A stretch of DNA of 64,000 nt from positions 1 through 64,000 of the forward strand of contig NZ_CP027806.1 of assembly GCF_003353065.1 (NCBI RefSeq), read 5' to 3'. The stretch is from Cyclonatronum proteinivorum. Lineage in GTDB: Bacteria; Bacteroidota; Rhodothermia; Balneolales; Cyclonatronaceae. The position numbers were made by a program, and so were the translations under genes. Positions 37,638 to 47,200 of the stretch are shown here, one piece after another. Positions within the stretch are counted from its first letter, which is position 1. Every line of letters begins with the position of its first letter. The notes under the pieces were generated by a model, which did no database searches, was not told the origin of the DNA, and was given only the letters and a program-made list of their open reading frames with translations.

Positions 37638-38759
37638 ATGGCTTTCACGCCCGAAGATTACAAGCACATGAAGAAAGCCCTTCGGCTTGCAGCCAAAGGC
37701 ACGGGATTTGTCAGCCCGAATCCCCTGGTTGGATGTGTGATCGTTTCGGATGATGGTACGGAAATTGGCAGCGGATACCATGAGCGATTCGGGAAGGCCC
37801 ATGCGGAAATCAACGCACTCAATGCAGTACGTGAGCCCGACGCCCTGCGCGGTGCAACCCTTTACGTTACGCTTGAGCCCTGTTCCCATACCGGGAAAAC
37901 GCCGCCGTGTGCGGCTACCCTAAAAGAGCTTCCGCTTGCCCGGGTCGTAATCGCCCTTCGCGATCCCAACCCTAAAGTGGACGGCAGCGGCATCCGCATG
38001 CTGCAGGAAGCCGGCATTCAGGTTGATACCGGACTGCTCGAAGACGAAGCCCGGAAACAAAACGAGTTTTTTCTTCACTACATCACCACCGGAAAGCCCT
38101 TCATCACGCTAAAGGTTGCACAGACCATTGACGGCTACATCGCAGCGCCCGACGGCAGCTCGCAGTGGATTACAGGCAAACAGGCACGCACAAGAGTCCA
38201 TGAATGGCGCGCCAAATATGACGCCGTCCTCATCGGCCGTAACACCGCCCTGACAGACAACCCACGACTCACGGTACGACATGTTGACGGCCGGCAACCC
38301 AAACGGGTCGTAATCGACGGTCCCCTCAGCCTGCCCGAGAACCTGAACTTATTTACCGATCAGTACGAAGACCGCACTTTCGTCATCACGCACAACGAAA
38401 AAGCTTTCCGCGAAAAAGGCGATCCCATGCTCCGGATGCTGAGTCCCCAAAACTTTTCCGGCCAAACGCTGCTCCTTCGTGCATCAAACGGTCATACAGA
38501 TCTCGATCAGGCCATCACGCTGCTTGGGCGGCACAACATTGCTTCTGTGCTCGTTGAACCCGGAAGCGACCTGCTTCGCGCTTTTATCACCCAAAAGCTT
38601 GCGGATAAAATCGAGCTTTTCATAGCCCCCAAACTGCTCGGCGGCGGCACGCGGTCATTTATCGGTCTGGATATTCAGCGTATCGAAGAAGCCCTCAAAC
38701 TGCGGAAAGTCAGTCTGGAAACCGTTGGGGAAGATATACTCGTGAGTGCTTATTTTTGA
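37638..38759 (+). CDS. ribD: Bifunctional riboflavin deaminase/reductase
   Basis: Early riboflavin synthesis: deamination then reduction of the pyrimidine intermediate. The N-terminal deaminase has H55-A-E57 and C82/C91 (EPCSHTGKTPPC) as zinc ligands; the C-terminal reductase has the usual TLKVAQTIDGYIA region. Length is 373 residues. ribE follows after 188 bp with no visible FMN riboswitch. Confidence 0.95.
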   Translation: MAFTPEDYKHMKKALRLAAKGTGFVSPNPLVGCVIVSDDGTEIGSGYHERFGKAHAEINALNAVREPDALRGATLYVTLEPCSHTGKTPPCAATLKELPLARVVIALRDPNPKVDGSGIRMLQEAGIQVDTGLLEDEARKQNEFFLHYITTGKPFITLKVAQTIDGYIAAPDGSSQWITGKQARTRVHEWRAKYDAVLIGRNTALTDNPRLTVRHVDGRQPKRVVIDGPLSLPENLNLFTDQYEDRTFVITHNEKAFREKGDPMLRMLSPQNFSGQTLLLRASNGHTDLDQAITLLGRHNIASVLVEPGSDLLRAFITQKLADKIELFIAPKLLGGGTRSFIGLDIQRIEEALKLRKVSLETVGEDILVSAYF

Positions 38760-38947
38760 GCGGTTCAGCGTAAGCCGGTTCAAGGCTGCATCTGCTTTCA
38801 CGTGCAAAGCAAGCGGGTTTGGGTGAACGACTTTCATCCGGCAACCGGTTTGCTTATTACTATTTGATCCATCCCGAATACGCGGGATATCCGCAATAAC
38901 CGGCATTTTAACTTAATCTCAGAACAGAACATCTTCCAGGAAAACTT

Positions 38948-39574
38948 ATGTTTACAGGCATCATTGAAGAAACCGGAAAAGTCATTTCCCTTGAGCCGCT
39001 CAAAGGCGGCCTTGAAATCACCATAGAATCTCCGCTCACCGCTGCCCTGCAAATCGACGACAGCGTATCCATCAATGGCGCATGCCATACCGTTGTCTAT
39101 ACTTCGGCCAACCGGTTTACGGTACAGTCGGTTGAAGAAACCCTGCGAAAAACCTCCATCGGCGACCTCAAAGAAGGAGAGATCGTAAACCTGGAAGATT
39201 CTCTCACCATGCAGAAAAAACTCGACGGCCATATTGTACAGGGCCATGTAGATACAACGGGCGTCATTCAGTCTGTGACGGAAGAAGGCGCCAACTGGCT
39301 CATCACCGTTGGGTTTGACGCCGCTTTCGGTCACCTGCTCGTACCGCGCGGAAGCATCGCGGTAGATGGCATAAGCCTCACCGTTGCCCGGCTTGAGCGC
39401 GATAACTTCACCCTTGCCATCATCCCTTACACATGGGACCACACCAGCCTGAGGCAGCGAAAAACCGGCGACCGGGTCAATCTCGAATTTGACATCCTCG
39501 GCAAATACGTGCTCCGTGCCCTCGAAACCGGTCATATCAAAGCAGACGCCTACATCCCAAAATCTGACAGCTAA
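38948..39574 (+). CDS. ribE: Riboflavin synthase alpha chain
   Basis: Dismutates two lumazine molecules to riboflavin. The 208-residue protein starts MFTGIIEETGKV and shows two lumazine-binding repeats (e.g. DSVSINGACHTVV and GSIAVDGISLTVA), the expected duplication. Its partner ribH is not in this window. Confidence 0.95.
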   Translation: MFTGIIEETGKVISLEPLKGGLEITIESPLTAALQIDDSVSINGACHTVVYTSANRFTVQSVEETLRKTSIGDLKEGEIVNLEDSLTMQKKLDGHIVQGHVDTTGVIQSVTEEGANWLITVGFDAAFGHLLVPRGSIAVDGISLTVARLERDNFTLAIIPYTWDHTSLRQRKTGDRVNLEFDILGKYVLRALETGHIKADAYIPKSDS

Positions 39575-39636
39575 GCTATCCGGTATTCCCCAAGCCCTGG
39601 TCAATTCTGTTTTCCTAATCAACGTATCCCTCCCAA

Positions 39637-40083
39637 ATGTACCTGAACAGCCCCGAAGAACTCCGCGAAACCCTGACCTATCACGACGAAGAGCACGACC
39701 GCTTCTGGTTCGGTGAAGGGCAGGTCTTTGAGCTCTTTTTCGTTGCTGCAGACGAAGGCCCCTCAGCCCTTCAGCTCAACTACTATCTGTACTTCCAGAA
39801 CAATTCCATTGCCTTCATGGATAAGGTAAGGGAAGCCGTCATCGACGCCTGGGAGCGCGAAAAAGGGCGCGCGCCCGATCGCTTCTATGACGAAATCCCC
39901 ATGGTCGATGTCATCACCATCAACCCCGAAAACAGCGATTCTGATATGGATATCGTACTAAGTTTTCGTACTTTCAGGCTACTTTTTTACAGCAGATGGA
40001 AAACATACATCGCACGATTTAAAGGCTCTCAACTCCTTTCACTGCAAACGGCTGCAGCGTACGAAGCTGAACATAAGGACTGA
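39637..40083 (+). CDS. Hypothetical acidic protein
   Basis: 148 residues, no family recognised. It has an acidic, aromatic-rich N-terminus (EELRETLTYHDEEHDRFWFG) and alternating strands and helices, no signal peptide. It lies between ribE and the histidine kinase. Its coding look (GC-rich third positions, no in-frame overlap) is convincing; the function is unknown. Confidence 0.55.
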   Translation: MYLNSPEELRETLTYHDEEHDRFWFGEGQVFELFFVAADEGPSALQLNYYLYFQNNSIAFMDKVREAVIDAWEREKGRAPDRFYDEIPMVDVITINPENSDSDMDIVLSFRTFRLLFYSRWKTYIARFKGSQLLSLQTAAAYEAEHKD

Positions 40084-40186
40084 ACCGGAATATTAATTAT
40101 TTTTTCCGCACGCATAACCACGTCCAAAAAGCACTATGGGATTGCTTAGAGCCAGCTGCTGTGCTTACAACTAACCAAGCTGTGAT

Positions 40187-42040
40187 ATGTCGATGAAATC
40201 CGTTCTAAGCTGCGGCGGATATTTTGAAAAAGGGCACCCGGAGTATCGCAGAGCACTCTTGCTCAACATGATACTCCTCACGCTCGTCCCCGTATCTGTT
40301 CTGTTTATCGGGATAAATACGCTCATTTTCTTTTACATCGAAGTTGTCATTCTGCACAGCGTACTCCTGACGGTGAGTGCCACTACCTTTTGGTATGTTC
40401 AGCGCACCAAAAACATCAGCGCGGGTTCCTGGGTTGTGGTTCTGGTGGTGCTTGGTGCTTTGCTTTACTTTGTACCCTACAACAGCTATGAACATTACGG
40501 ACTGTATTGGATCAGCGTTTTTCCGCCCATAGCCTACTTCCTGCTTGGCAGAAAAAAAGGCCGGATTATGACAATTATCCTCGCTGTGTACGTGATGACC
40601 TACATCCTGCGCAACTATCAGGACTGGGAATTTCATGTGTTCGGGTTTGAAGGCGTCGTGAATGTGTTCATCGCCTCGGTGTTGCTGGTTGTGCTGATTT
40701 CCTACTTTGAGCTCTCGCGCTATGAAGCTACCCAAAACATGCTGCGCGACCTTGAGCTGCGCAAACAGGCGGAAGAAGAAGCACAAAAAGCCCGCGAAGC
40801 GGCCGAATCAGCCAACCAGGCCAAAACCATTTTTCTGGCAAACATGAGCCACGAGCTCCGAACCCCGATAAGTTCAATTATGGGCTTTACGGAGCTAATG
40901 CGGTCTGCCGAGTCCCCAAAACAGCGGGCCGAATTTATCGGGCTCATCGAAAACGCAAGCCGCTCCTTACTGGAAATCATCAATGATATCCTCGACCTGT
41001 CCAAAATTGACGTCAGTAAAATGGTAATCGATCCGGTGCCTACAGAGCTGGAAGACTTCCTTCGTCAGGTTACCAACATTTTGCTCCTGCAGGCCCGCAA
41101 CAAAAACATCCTTTTCAGGCTCACCGTCTCAAAAGGTTTTCCGGCCGTCATTATTGCAGACCCTGTCAGGCTCAAGCAGGTGCTCGTAAACCTGATCGGC
41201 AACGCCATCAAATTTACAGACAGCGGCACTGTGCACTTCACGCTGAAGCAGCTCACACAAACCGGCGCCGATCCCGCTCATCCGGAGCAGTTCACCGCCC
41301 GCTTCGAAGTAACCGACACCGGTGTCGGCATAGACGCCGAACATCAGAACCTCATTTTTGACGCCTTCCGCCGCGGCAAAGCCGAAGTCAACCGCAAATA
41401 CGCAGGCACCGGACTCGGGCTTTCCATATCAGCAAGGCTGGTCAAGCTCATGGGCGGCTTCATAAACCTCACAAGTACCCCGGGCAAAGGTTCAACCTTC
41501 TCCTTTGATATCCCGCTCAAAGCAAGCGGCAGCGCCGTCCATCAGGGCTACAACGCACGCGATCTCAACCTTGCACCCCTACTCGCGGAGTCCCGCCTGG
41601 GCGAAAAAATCCGTCCCATCAGCAGTACCGGGGGCGCGCTAAAACAGCACCCGAAAATATTACTTGTGGACGACGTACCCGTCAACACCTATTTGCTTTC
41701 CATGTTTATCAGCAAACTGATACCGGGTGCCAAAACCTACGAAGCCCGCAATGGTGAAGAAGGGGTGCAGCTCTACCGGACCCACAAGCCCGACCTCATT
41801 TTCATGGACAATCAAATGCCCGTGATGAACGGTCCCGACGCCATCAGGGCCATCCGCGCAGAAGAACAAAAGCCGGAACAGGCAGGCGCGGAAGTGCCCA
41901 TTATCACCCTAACCGCTGGCGGCGAAGACGATATGCAACAAAGCCGCGCAGCAGGCTGCAGTGACGTCATGCAAAAGCCCTTCACCCTCTCCGAAATATC
42001 CCGCATGCTCAAAACCTACCTCACAACCAAAACCGGTTAA
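40187..42040 (+). CDS. Hybrid sensor histidine kinase / response regulator
   Basis: 617 residues. The N-terminus has about six membrane segments (about 25-180), with no recognisable periplasmic sensor. Then a coiled coil, HisKA with H222 in NMSHELRTP, and HATPase with NAIKFTD, DTGVGI and GTGLGLSI follow. The receiver domain (about 487-600) has the phosphorylatable D541 (FMDNQMPVMNG). No separate output domain is present, so phosphate probably passes on to an unlinked Hpt protein. Confidence 0.92.
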   Translation: MSMKSVLSCGGYFEKGHPEYRRALLLNMILLTLVPVSVLFIGINTLIFFYIEVVILHSVLLTVSATTFWYVQRTKNISAGSWVVVLVVLGALLYFVPYNSYEHYGLYWISVFPPIAYFLLGRKKGRIMTIILAVYVMTYILRNYQDWEFHVFGFEGVVNVFIASVLLVVLISYFELSRYEATQNMLRDLELRKQAEEEAQKAREAAESANQAKTIFLANMSHELRTPISSIMGFTELMRSAESPKQRAEFIGLIENASRSLLEIINDILDLSKIDVSKMVIDPVPTELEDFLRQVTNILLLQARNKNILFRLTVSKGFPAVIIADPVRLKQVLVNLIGNAIKFTDSGTVHFTLKQLTQTGADPAHPEQFTARFEVTDTGVGIDAEHQNLIFDAFRRGKAEVNRKYAGTGLGLSISARLVKLMGGFINLTSTPGKGSTFSFDIPLKASGSAVHQGYNARDLNLAPLLAESRLGEKIRPISSTGGALKQHPKILLVDDVPVNTYLLSMFISKLIPGAKTYEARNGEEGVQLYRTHKPDLIFMDNQMPVMNGPDAIRAIRAEEQKPEQAGAEVPIITLTAGGEDDMQQSRAAGCSDVMQKPFTLSEISRMLKTYLTTKTG

Positions 42041-42069
42041 CAGCGCATGTGCAGAGTACCAAATGCCAA

Positions 42070-42332
42070 AAAGGCCGGCCGTTTTTAACCCGCATTATTC
42101 ACCAAGAAATTTTCTTGCTGGCAAGGCGAAGCTGAAAACTCAGCGGAAGGGTACCTTATTACCATGAGCATGAGTTTTCAGCTTCAACGCCGCCAGCGAG
42201 GAAATTTCGCAGCGTCTGTATCGCACCCAAATTTGAGCAACTTAAGCTTTTCGCTAAGCTAAATTTTAACTAACACTTAGCTAATAAAGCCCTTTTCAAT
42301 GTGAATAATGCGGGTTAAAACAGCCGGCCTTT
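42070..42332 (+). terminator. Terminator of the kinase gene, split by MITE copy 3
   Basis: AAAGGCCGGC (42070-42079) and GCCGGCCTTT (42323-42332) are a perfect 10-bp stem. Removing the MITE and one TTAA restores a 14-base loop. The two arms are now over 240 bp apart. Confidence 0.8.
42085..42318. repeat. Palindromic MITE, copy 3
   Basis: The element (42089-42314, 226 bp) has the ends CCCGCATTATTCAC and GTGAATAATGCGGG and perfect TTAA duplications (42085-42088, 42315-42318). The internal arms GAAGCTGAAAACTCA and TGAGTTTTCAGCTTC are the same as in copy 1. It is inserted in the loop of a terminator. Confidence 0.88.
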
Positions 42333-42404
42333 CTTGGTACAGGCAAACAAAATCACGTCATCAGCACCTCAGTCGCCCACGTGCCACCGGGCAATACTGT
42401 TTCC

Positions 42405-42493
42405 GTTTTTTTTGGGGGAAACTCCGAGAGCATCACGGTCTTTCGTGGTGTCTCAGCGCTCCCAAATCATAATTTGAATCCCTTGCTTTTTTT
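42405..42493 (+). repeat. Dispersed ~90-bp repeat, copy D
   Basis: Complete copy with TTTTTTTTGGGGGAAACTCC, GAGCATCACGG, a hairpin ATCACG/CGTGGT across the core, CCCAAATC and CCTTGCTTTTTTT. It sits between the kinase gene and the T9SS cargo gene. Confidence 0.8.
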
Positions 42494-42521
42494 CCGGGCG
42501 ACATCCATCAGCTGTTGACGC

Positions 42522-42575
42522 CAAAGACAATGAGCCCCTGCCGTACCTGATTACCATCAGACACAGCAGGGCTCA
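42522..42575 (-). terminator. Terminator of the T9SS cargo gene
   Basis: On the minus strand TGAGCCCTGC and GCAGGGGCTCA (42566-42575 with 42531-42541) pair over a long loop, followed by TTGTCTTT. Confidence 0.6.
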
Positions 42576-42587
42576 GTTTGATTCCGC

Positions 42588-44126
42588 TTACTTGATCAGC
42601 GTCATTTTCCGGGTGAGTACCGCATTACCGGCCTGCAACCTGTAAATATAAACCCCGCTTGAAAGCTGTGTGCCGTCAAAGCGGACGCTGTGCATACCAG
42701 CCGTTTGGGTGCTGTTAACCAAAGACGCGACCCGCTGACCCTGAATATTGTACACATCAAGACGCACATCGGCGGCTTCAGAAAGCTCGTAGCGAATCAG
42801 GGTTGTGGGGTTAAACGGATTCGGGTAGTTCTGGAACAGGCTGATTTCCGCAGGAAGGTCGAAGCCGGGTTCCGTGCTTGTAGTTACCTCATCGCCGCTG
42901 AAGGTGACGTTGAGCAGGCGCCAGTTACCGTCGCCGGAGTAGGCGTTTCCGCCGGTACCGGGCGTACGCGCACGGTGATAGGCCGTATTAGGCGGAAACA
43001 CCTCATCGGGCTCTTCCGGGTTGAAGGCAACCGGGGAGAAAATGGAAACGATACGCACACCGAAATCCGGGTTGTTGTTCACGCCGGGCACCGATGACAG
43101 GTTGAACTCAAAATCATAGACCGTATCGTGCGGACTCAGGGCACCGGCATTGTTGGTGAGCACATCCCAGTTCTCACCGCCATCGGTTGTGTACTGAATC
43201 TCGGCCCAGCGGCTCATGGTACCGGAAGAACGGTGACCGTAACTCAGCTGAATGTTCTCGAAGCCTTCAGTACTGACCATAAATTCCGCACCGGCAGTAC
43301 CGGAGCCTTCAAACTGCGCCGGAAAGTCCGTAATACGCCAGCCGTTATCAAGAGTCGTGGAATGCGTGCTTGTACCGCCCAGCAAAGAAGCCTGACCGAT
43401 ACCCTGCACGGGTTCAAGAGAACCATCAAAGGTCCAGAGCGCCACGACGCCGGGCAGTACCGGCTCGGGCTCTTCCGGTGCTCCCGCGGAAAAGGTGACG
43501 TTTAGCAGACGCCAGTTGCCTTCGCCGCTGTATTCGTTGCCGCCGGTCCCTTCGGTGCGGGCGCGGTGATAGGCGGTGTTGGCAGCAAACTCCTCATCAG
43601 GCTCTTCCGGGTTAAAGGCTACCGGCGAAAAAACAGAAACGATGCGCACGCCAAAAGCCGGATTGTCATTGACTTCTTCAATGTCGCTGAAATCAAACTC
43701 AAAATCATAGATGGTGTCGTGCGGGCTGAGACCACCGCCGTTGTTGGCGAGTACATTCCAGCTGCCGCCGCCATCGGTTGTGTACTGCACTTCCGCCCAG
43801 CGGCTCATGGTGCCCGAAGAGCGGTGGCCGAACGTCAGAAAAACGTTCTCGAGACCTTCAGTGCTGACCATGAACTGCGCACCGGCCGTCCCGGTGCCTT
43901 CAAACTGATCCGGAAAATCGGTAATGCGCCAGCCGTTGTTCAGCGTGGTTGAGTGGGTAGTCGTACCTCCGACCAGCATGGCGGTACCCTCTCCGAGAGA
44001 AGGCTCAAGGGTTTCATCAAACGTCCACTGTGCAAAGACTTCGCCGTTTTCCTGTGCATAAACGGCGGAAAAGGTAAAGCTGAAAAATGCCAGCAGTAGT
44101 GCTGCGTATCGAATAGTATATCGCAT
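42588..44126 (-). CDS. Secreted T9SS cargo with a duplicated module
   Basis: 512 residues from the Met at 44126. A signal peptide ends near VYAQ. Two copies of an about 185-residue beta-rich module follow (about 27-212 and 229-410). Both contain the segment THSTTL[ND]NGWRITDFP and the ending NWRLLNVTFS. The C-terminus is a type A sorting domain (NYPNPFNP at about 430 to the end), so the protein should be exported by type IX secretion and anchored or released at the surface. The module itself is not recognised. Confidence 0.85.
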   Translation of the reverse strand: MRYTIRYAALLLAFFSFTFSAVYAQENGEVFAQWTFDETLEPSLGEGTAMLVGGTTTHSTTLNNGWRITDFPDQFEGTGTAGAQFMVSTEGLENVFLTFGHRSSGTMSRWAEVQYTTDGGGSWNVLANNGGGLSPHDTIYDFEFDFSDIEEVNDNPAFGVRIVSVFSPVAFNPEEPDEEFAANTAYHRARTEGTGGNEYSGEGNWRLLNVTFSAGAPEEPEPVLPGVVALWTFDGSLEPVQGIGQASLLGGTSTHSTTLDNGWRITDFPAQFEGSGTAGAEFMVSTEGFENIQLSYGHRSSGTMSRWAEIQYTTDGGENWDVLTNNAGALSPHDTVYDFEFNLSSVPGVNNNPDFGVRIVSIFSPVAFNPEEPDEVFPPNTAYHRARTPGTGGNAYSGDGNWRLLNVTFSGDEVTTSTEPGFDLPAEISLFQNYPNPFNPTTLIRYELSEAADVRLDVYNIQGQRVASLVNSTQTAGMHSVRFDGTQLSSGVYIYRLQAGNAVLTRKMTLIK

Positions 44127-44200
44127 AACAAGTTTAGGTTGTTTTTCGGTTTTGATTGGTTTCAATTCAATTCAATAAAAATGATTGGCTGTAGAATAGC

Positions 44201-44242
44201 AAAAAGATGATGTACCCGGATTTTTATACCGGATACATCATC
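44201..44242 (-). terminator. Terminator of the giant cargo gene
   Basis: On the minus strand GATGATGTATCCGG and CCGGGTACATCATC form a near-perfect 14-bp stem (44242-44229/44219-44206), followed by TTTTT. Confidence 0.85.
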
Positions 44243-44255
44243 CTGAAAAGCTGCC

Positions 44256-47200
44256 TTATTTGACGAGCATCATTTTGCGCACCTGACTGAAACTGCCTGT
44301 TTCCAGTCGGTAGAGATAAATGCCGCTCGAGAGATGGGAAGCGTCGAAGTTCACGCTGTGCCGTCCGGCAGCCTGCATGCCGTTCACCAGGGTTGCGACC
44401 CGCTGACCCGAAATATTGTACACCTCAAGCCGCACCTGCGCCGCTTCCGGAAGTGCAAAGCGGATGATGGTTGTGGGGTTGAACGGGTTCGGATAGTTTT
44501 GGGCAAGCTCGACTTCCAGCGGGAGCTCTTCGCCGGGCACGGACACAAATTCGCGGGTGGTGAAGGTTCGTGTTTCAGACCAAGCTCCTGCAATGGGCTC
44601 ATCCCCGGTCTCAATCATCCCCCGAACGCGCCACGCATATTCGGTGCCTTCTTCAAAAGGAGAAAAATCATTAAGATCAAGCTCGGTTTCCCCGGTGGTA
44701 TAGGCAAAAATTCCGTCGCGCTCGTCGGTGTAAGTAAATTCAATTTCATAATAATCAGCGCCTTCAACGGCAGACCAGGTGAAAAAGAAATCATCCACAT
44801 CCAGTGCACCGTCTTCCGGGCTCAGCAGCTCGGGCGCTTGCGGGGGCTCGGGCGCGTCGGTGAGCTGCAGGAAGAGCGGGGTGAGTCCGCCGTTCGGGTT
44901 CACCGTGGAGGTGCTGCCCCAGATGCCGTCTTCCCGTACGAGTAGTTCAATCTGCGCTGCGGTCAGCAGCTCATGCGCGGTCAGAGCCTGAACCCCGCCC
45001 GGCAGGTCGTTGGGAATCAGACTTCCAAACACGCCCGCGTTTCCGGCAACGAGCTCATCAAAGAAGGCGGCGTACCGGTCGTCGGTTTCGGCTCCGGTTG
45101 CTTCCACGAAGGAGGCTGTGAGCGGACGTCCAGCTGCGTCTGCGTTGCCGAAGAACAGCATCACGCTTTTGGCCTCAAAATCAGATGCTGCATAGACGCC
45201 CGTTGCTTGCGCACTCTCAGCGCCAAATTCAATGACCTGAACCGCGGAGGGTGCGGTGAGGAAAAAGAAGAGCTCTTCGCCTTCGGCACCATCGTTCAAA
45301 ATCACGCGCATCTGCAGCTCGCCGCCGGGCGTGAAGCGGGCATTGCCGCTGGGTTCGGTCACGAACCATCCCGTGAAGGCACCAGCCTCATCGGTCGTAA
45401 ATTCGGAGTGCCGCACGTCAAGGTCAGTCGGACGGAAGCGGGGCGCGTTTGTGGTGCGGATGAAGTCGGTACCGTCGGTTTTGACGAAAACGGCATTTCC
45501 GGCGCCATTGCTGGTCGGGCCGTCTTCAGCATTAACCACCCGGTTGCCGTAGCGGTAGGTGGCGCCGGGTGTGAGGCCCTCAAGCGTGAGGCGGTACACA
45601 AAGGGGATGCGGTTCAGGTTGTCGCCGTTTTCATCCTGCTCACCCTGAATGAACTGCGGCATCACAAGCTCGGTGACCTGAACAACCTGTACCGGCGAAC
45701 TGACATCAGACGCCAGACCTTGCGCTTCTGCGCGCAGGCGGATGGACCCGAATCCGGTGAAAGAATAAGCGTCGAATACGGCAATACCTTCCACTGCATT
45801 GAGGGTAATAATTCCTTCAAGTGCTCCATCGCCGTCAGCAGCACTTAGCGTTATTTCGCCCTCAAATCCGGTATCGGTGAAGCCGCTTTCGGTTACAGCC
45901 CGTACTTCAACGGCTCCTGCGATAAGTCCGGTCTGCGCTGTGAAAGGTGGCTCGCCAAAACTGAGGGCAACAGCCTGCTCCGGCAGCTCGGCCACATTGC
46001 CTTCAAGCGCGATGTTGTTGAAGGTCACGCGGTCGCCGTCATCAGCACTCATGTCATCCCCTTCAAACCGCATACGGATTTTGAAATCAGGATTGTTGGT
46101 GATGGCTTCGATACCCGCAAAATCTACCAGAACCAGCTGATAGGTATCGCTGATTTCAAAAACAGACTGCGGCATAAACTGCGTGGTCCACTCCGGCTCA
46201 CCTTCGCTCAAGGAATAATCGAACACCAGCGCACTGGCAGCACCCTCATCGAGCACGGCCATAGAAAGCAGCACATCCTCAAAACCCAGCGCGGGCAGCT
46301 CAAAAATCACGGTATTTTCGCGTCCGTTGTCGGCAAAAGGCTGTTTCACCTGAATGCCGCGCATGGTGACCTCTTCAATCGGAAGCCCGCCGTTGCCTTC
46401 CGGACGGTAGTTGAGAGGGGTTGGCGCGTTGCGACGCTCAAGGGAGGCGCGGCGCCAGTCGGGATGGCTGGAATCAAACGGATAGCCTTCGAGCGCTGAC
46501 TCGTAGGCAATACGTCCGCCGCCCGGTGCGGAGAGAGTTGGGTCAATCTCAGTCAGCGGGGTATTGTTCGGCAGTTCGTTTCCGAAAAAGAAGAAGTAAG
46601 CGAGTGATTCCCGTGTTTCGGTTTCGAACACCGCGGTAAGGGTTACGTCCGCGTCCGGCATTTCATAATCGAAGGCAGCTTCCGTGCTGACCGTTGTGCT
46701 GCCGTCAGTCCACTCCACAAAAGTGAAGCCCATATTGGCCACGGCATTCACGCTCACGATTTCACCGGCCTGATAGCTGCCACCACCGCTAAGACTTGCT
46801 GCACCTGAAGGCTGCGCTTCAAGGCTCAGCTCATAGAGCACGGGATCAAGCACGGTAACATCCACCGTGTAAACGGCGGTGCTGTTGTCTTCAGCGGTCA
46901 CGGTATAGCTGACCGGGCTTGTGAAATCCTGTGGCTCACCCGAAGGCGGATCAACACTAACGCCCGTAATTTCAATTTCCGGGCTGAGGTTGCTCACATC
47001 CGTACCAAAGGGGACGCTTGCCGTAATGAGCAGGTTGGCTTCATCAATGTCGGCGATAAGCGGCGGATTAAAGTCCGTGAAAAGGAAAGAAACGATGCTG
47101 TTTGCGCTGTCAAGGAACAAACGGGCTAAGGCAAATTCGCCGAACTCGCTGATGTTGAAGGTGCTCGTTATACTGCCTTCCGCGGCACTTCCGCCGTAGT

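Noticed and set aside
38760-38947. FMN riboswitch between ribD and ribE
   Set aside because: The 188-bp gap lacks the conserved FMN-box sequences; only a weak inverted repeat is seen.
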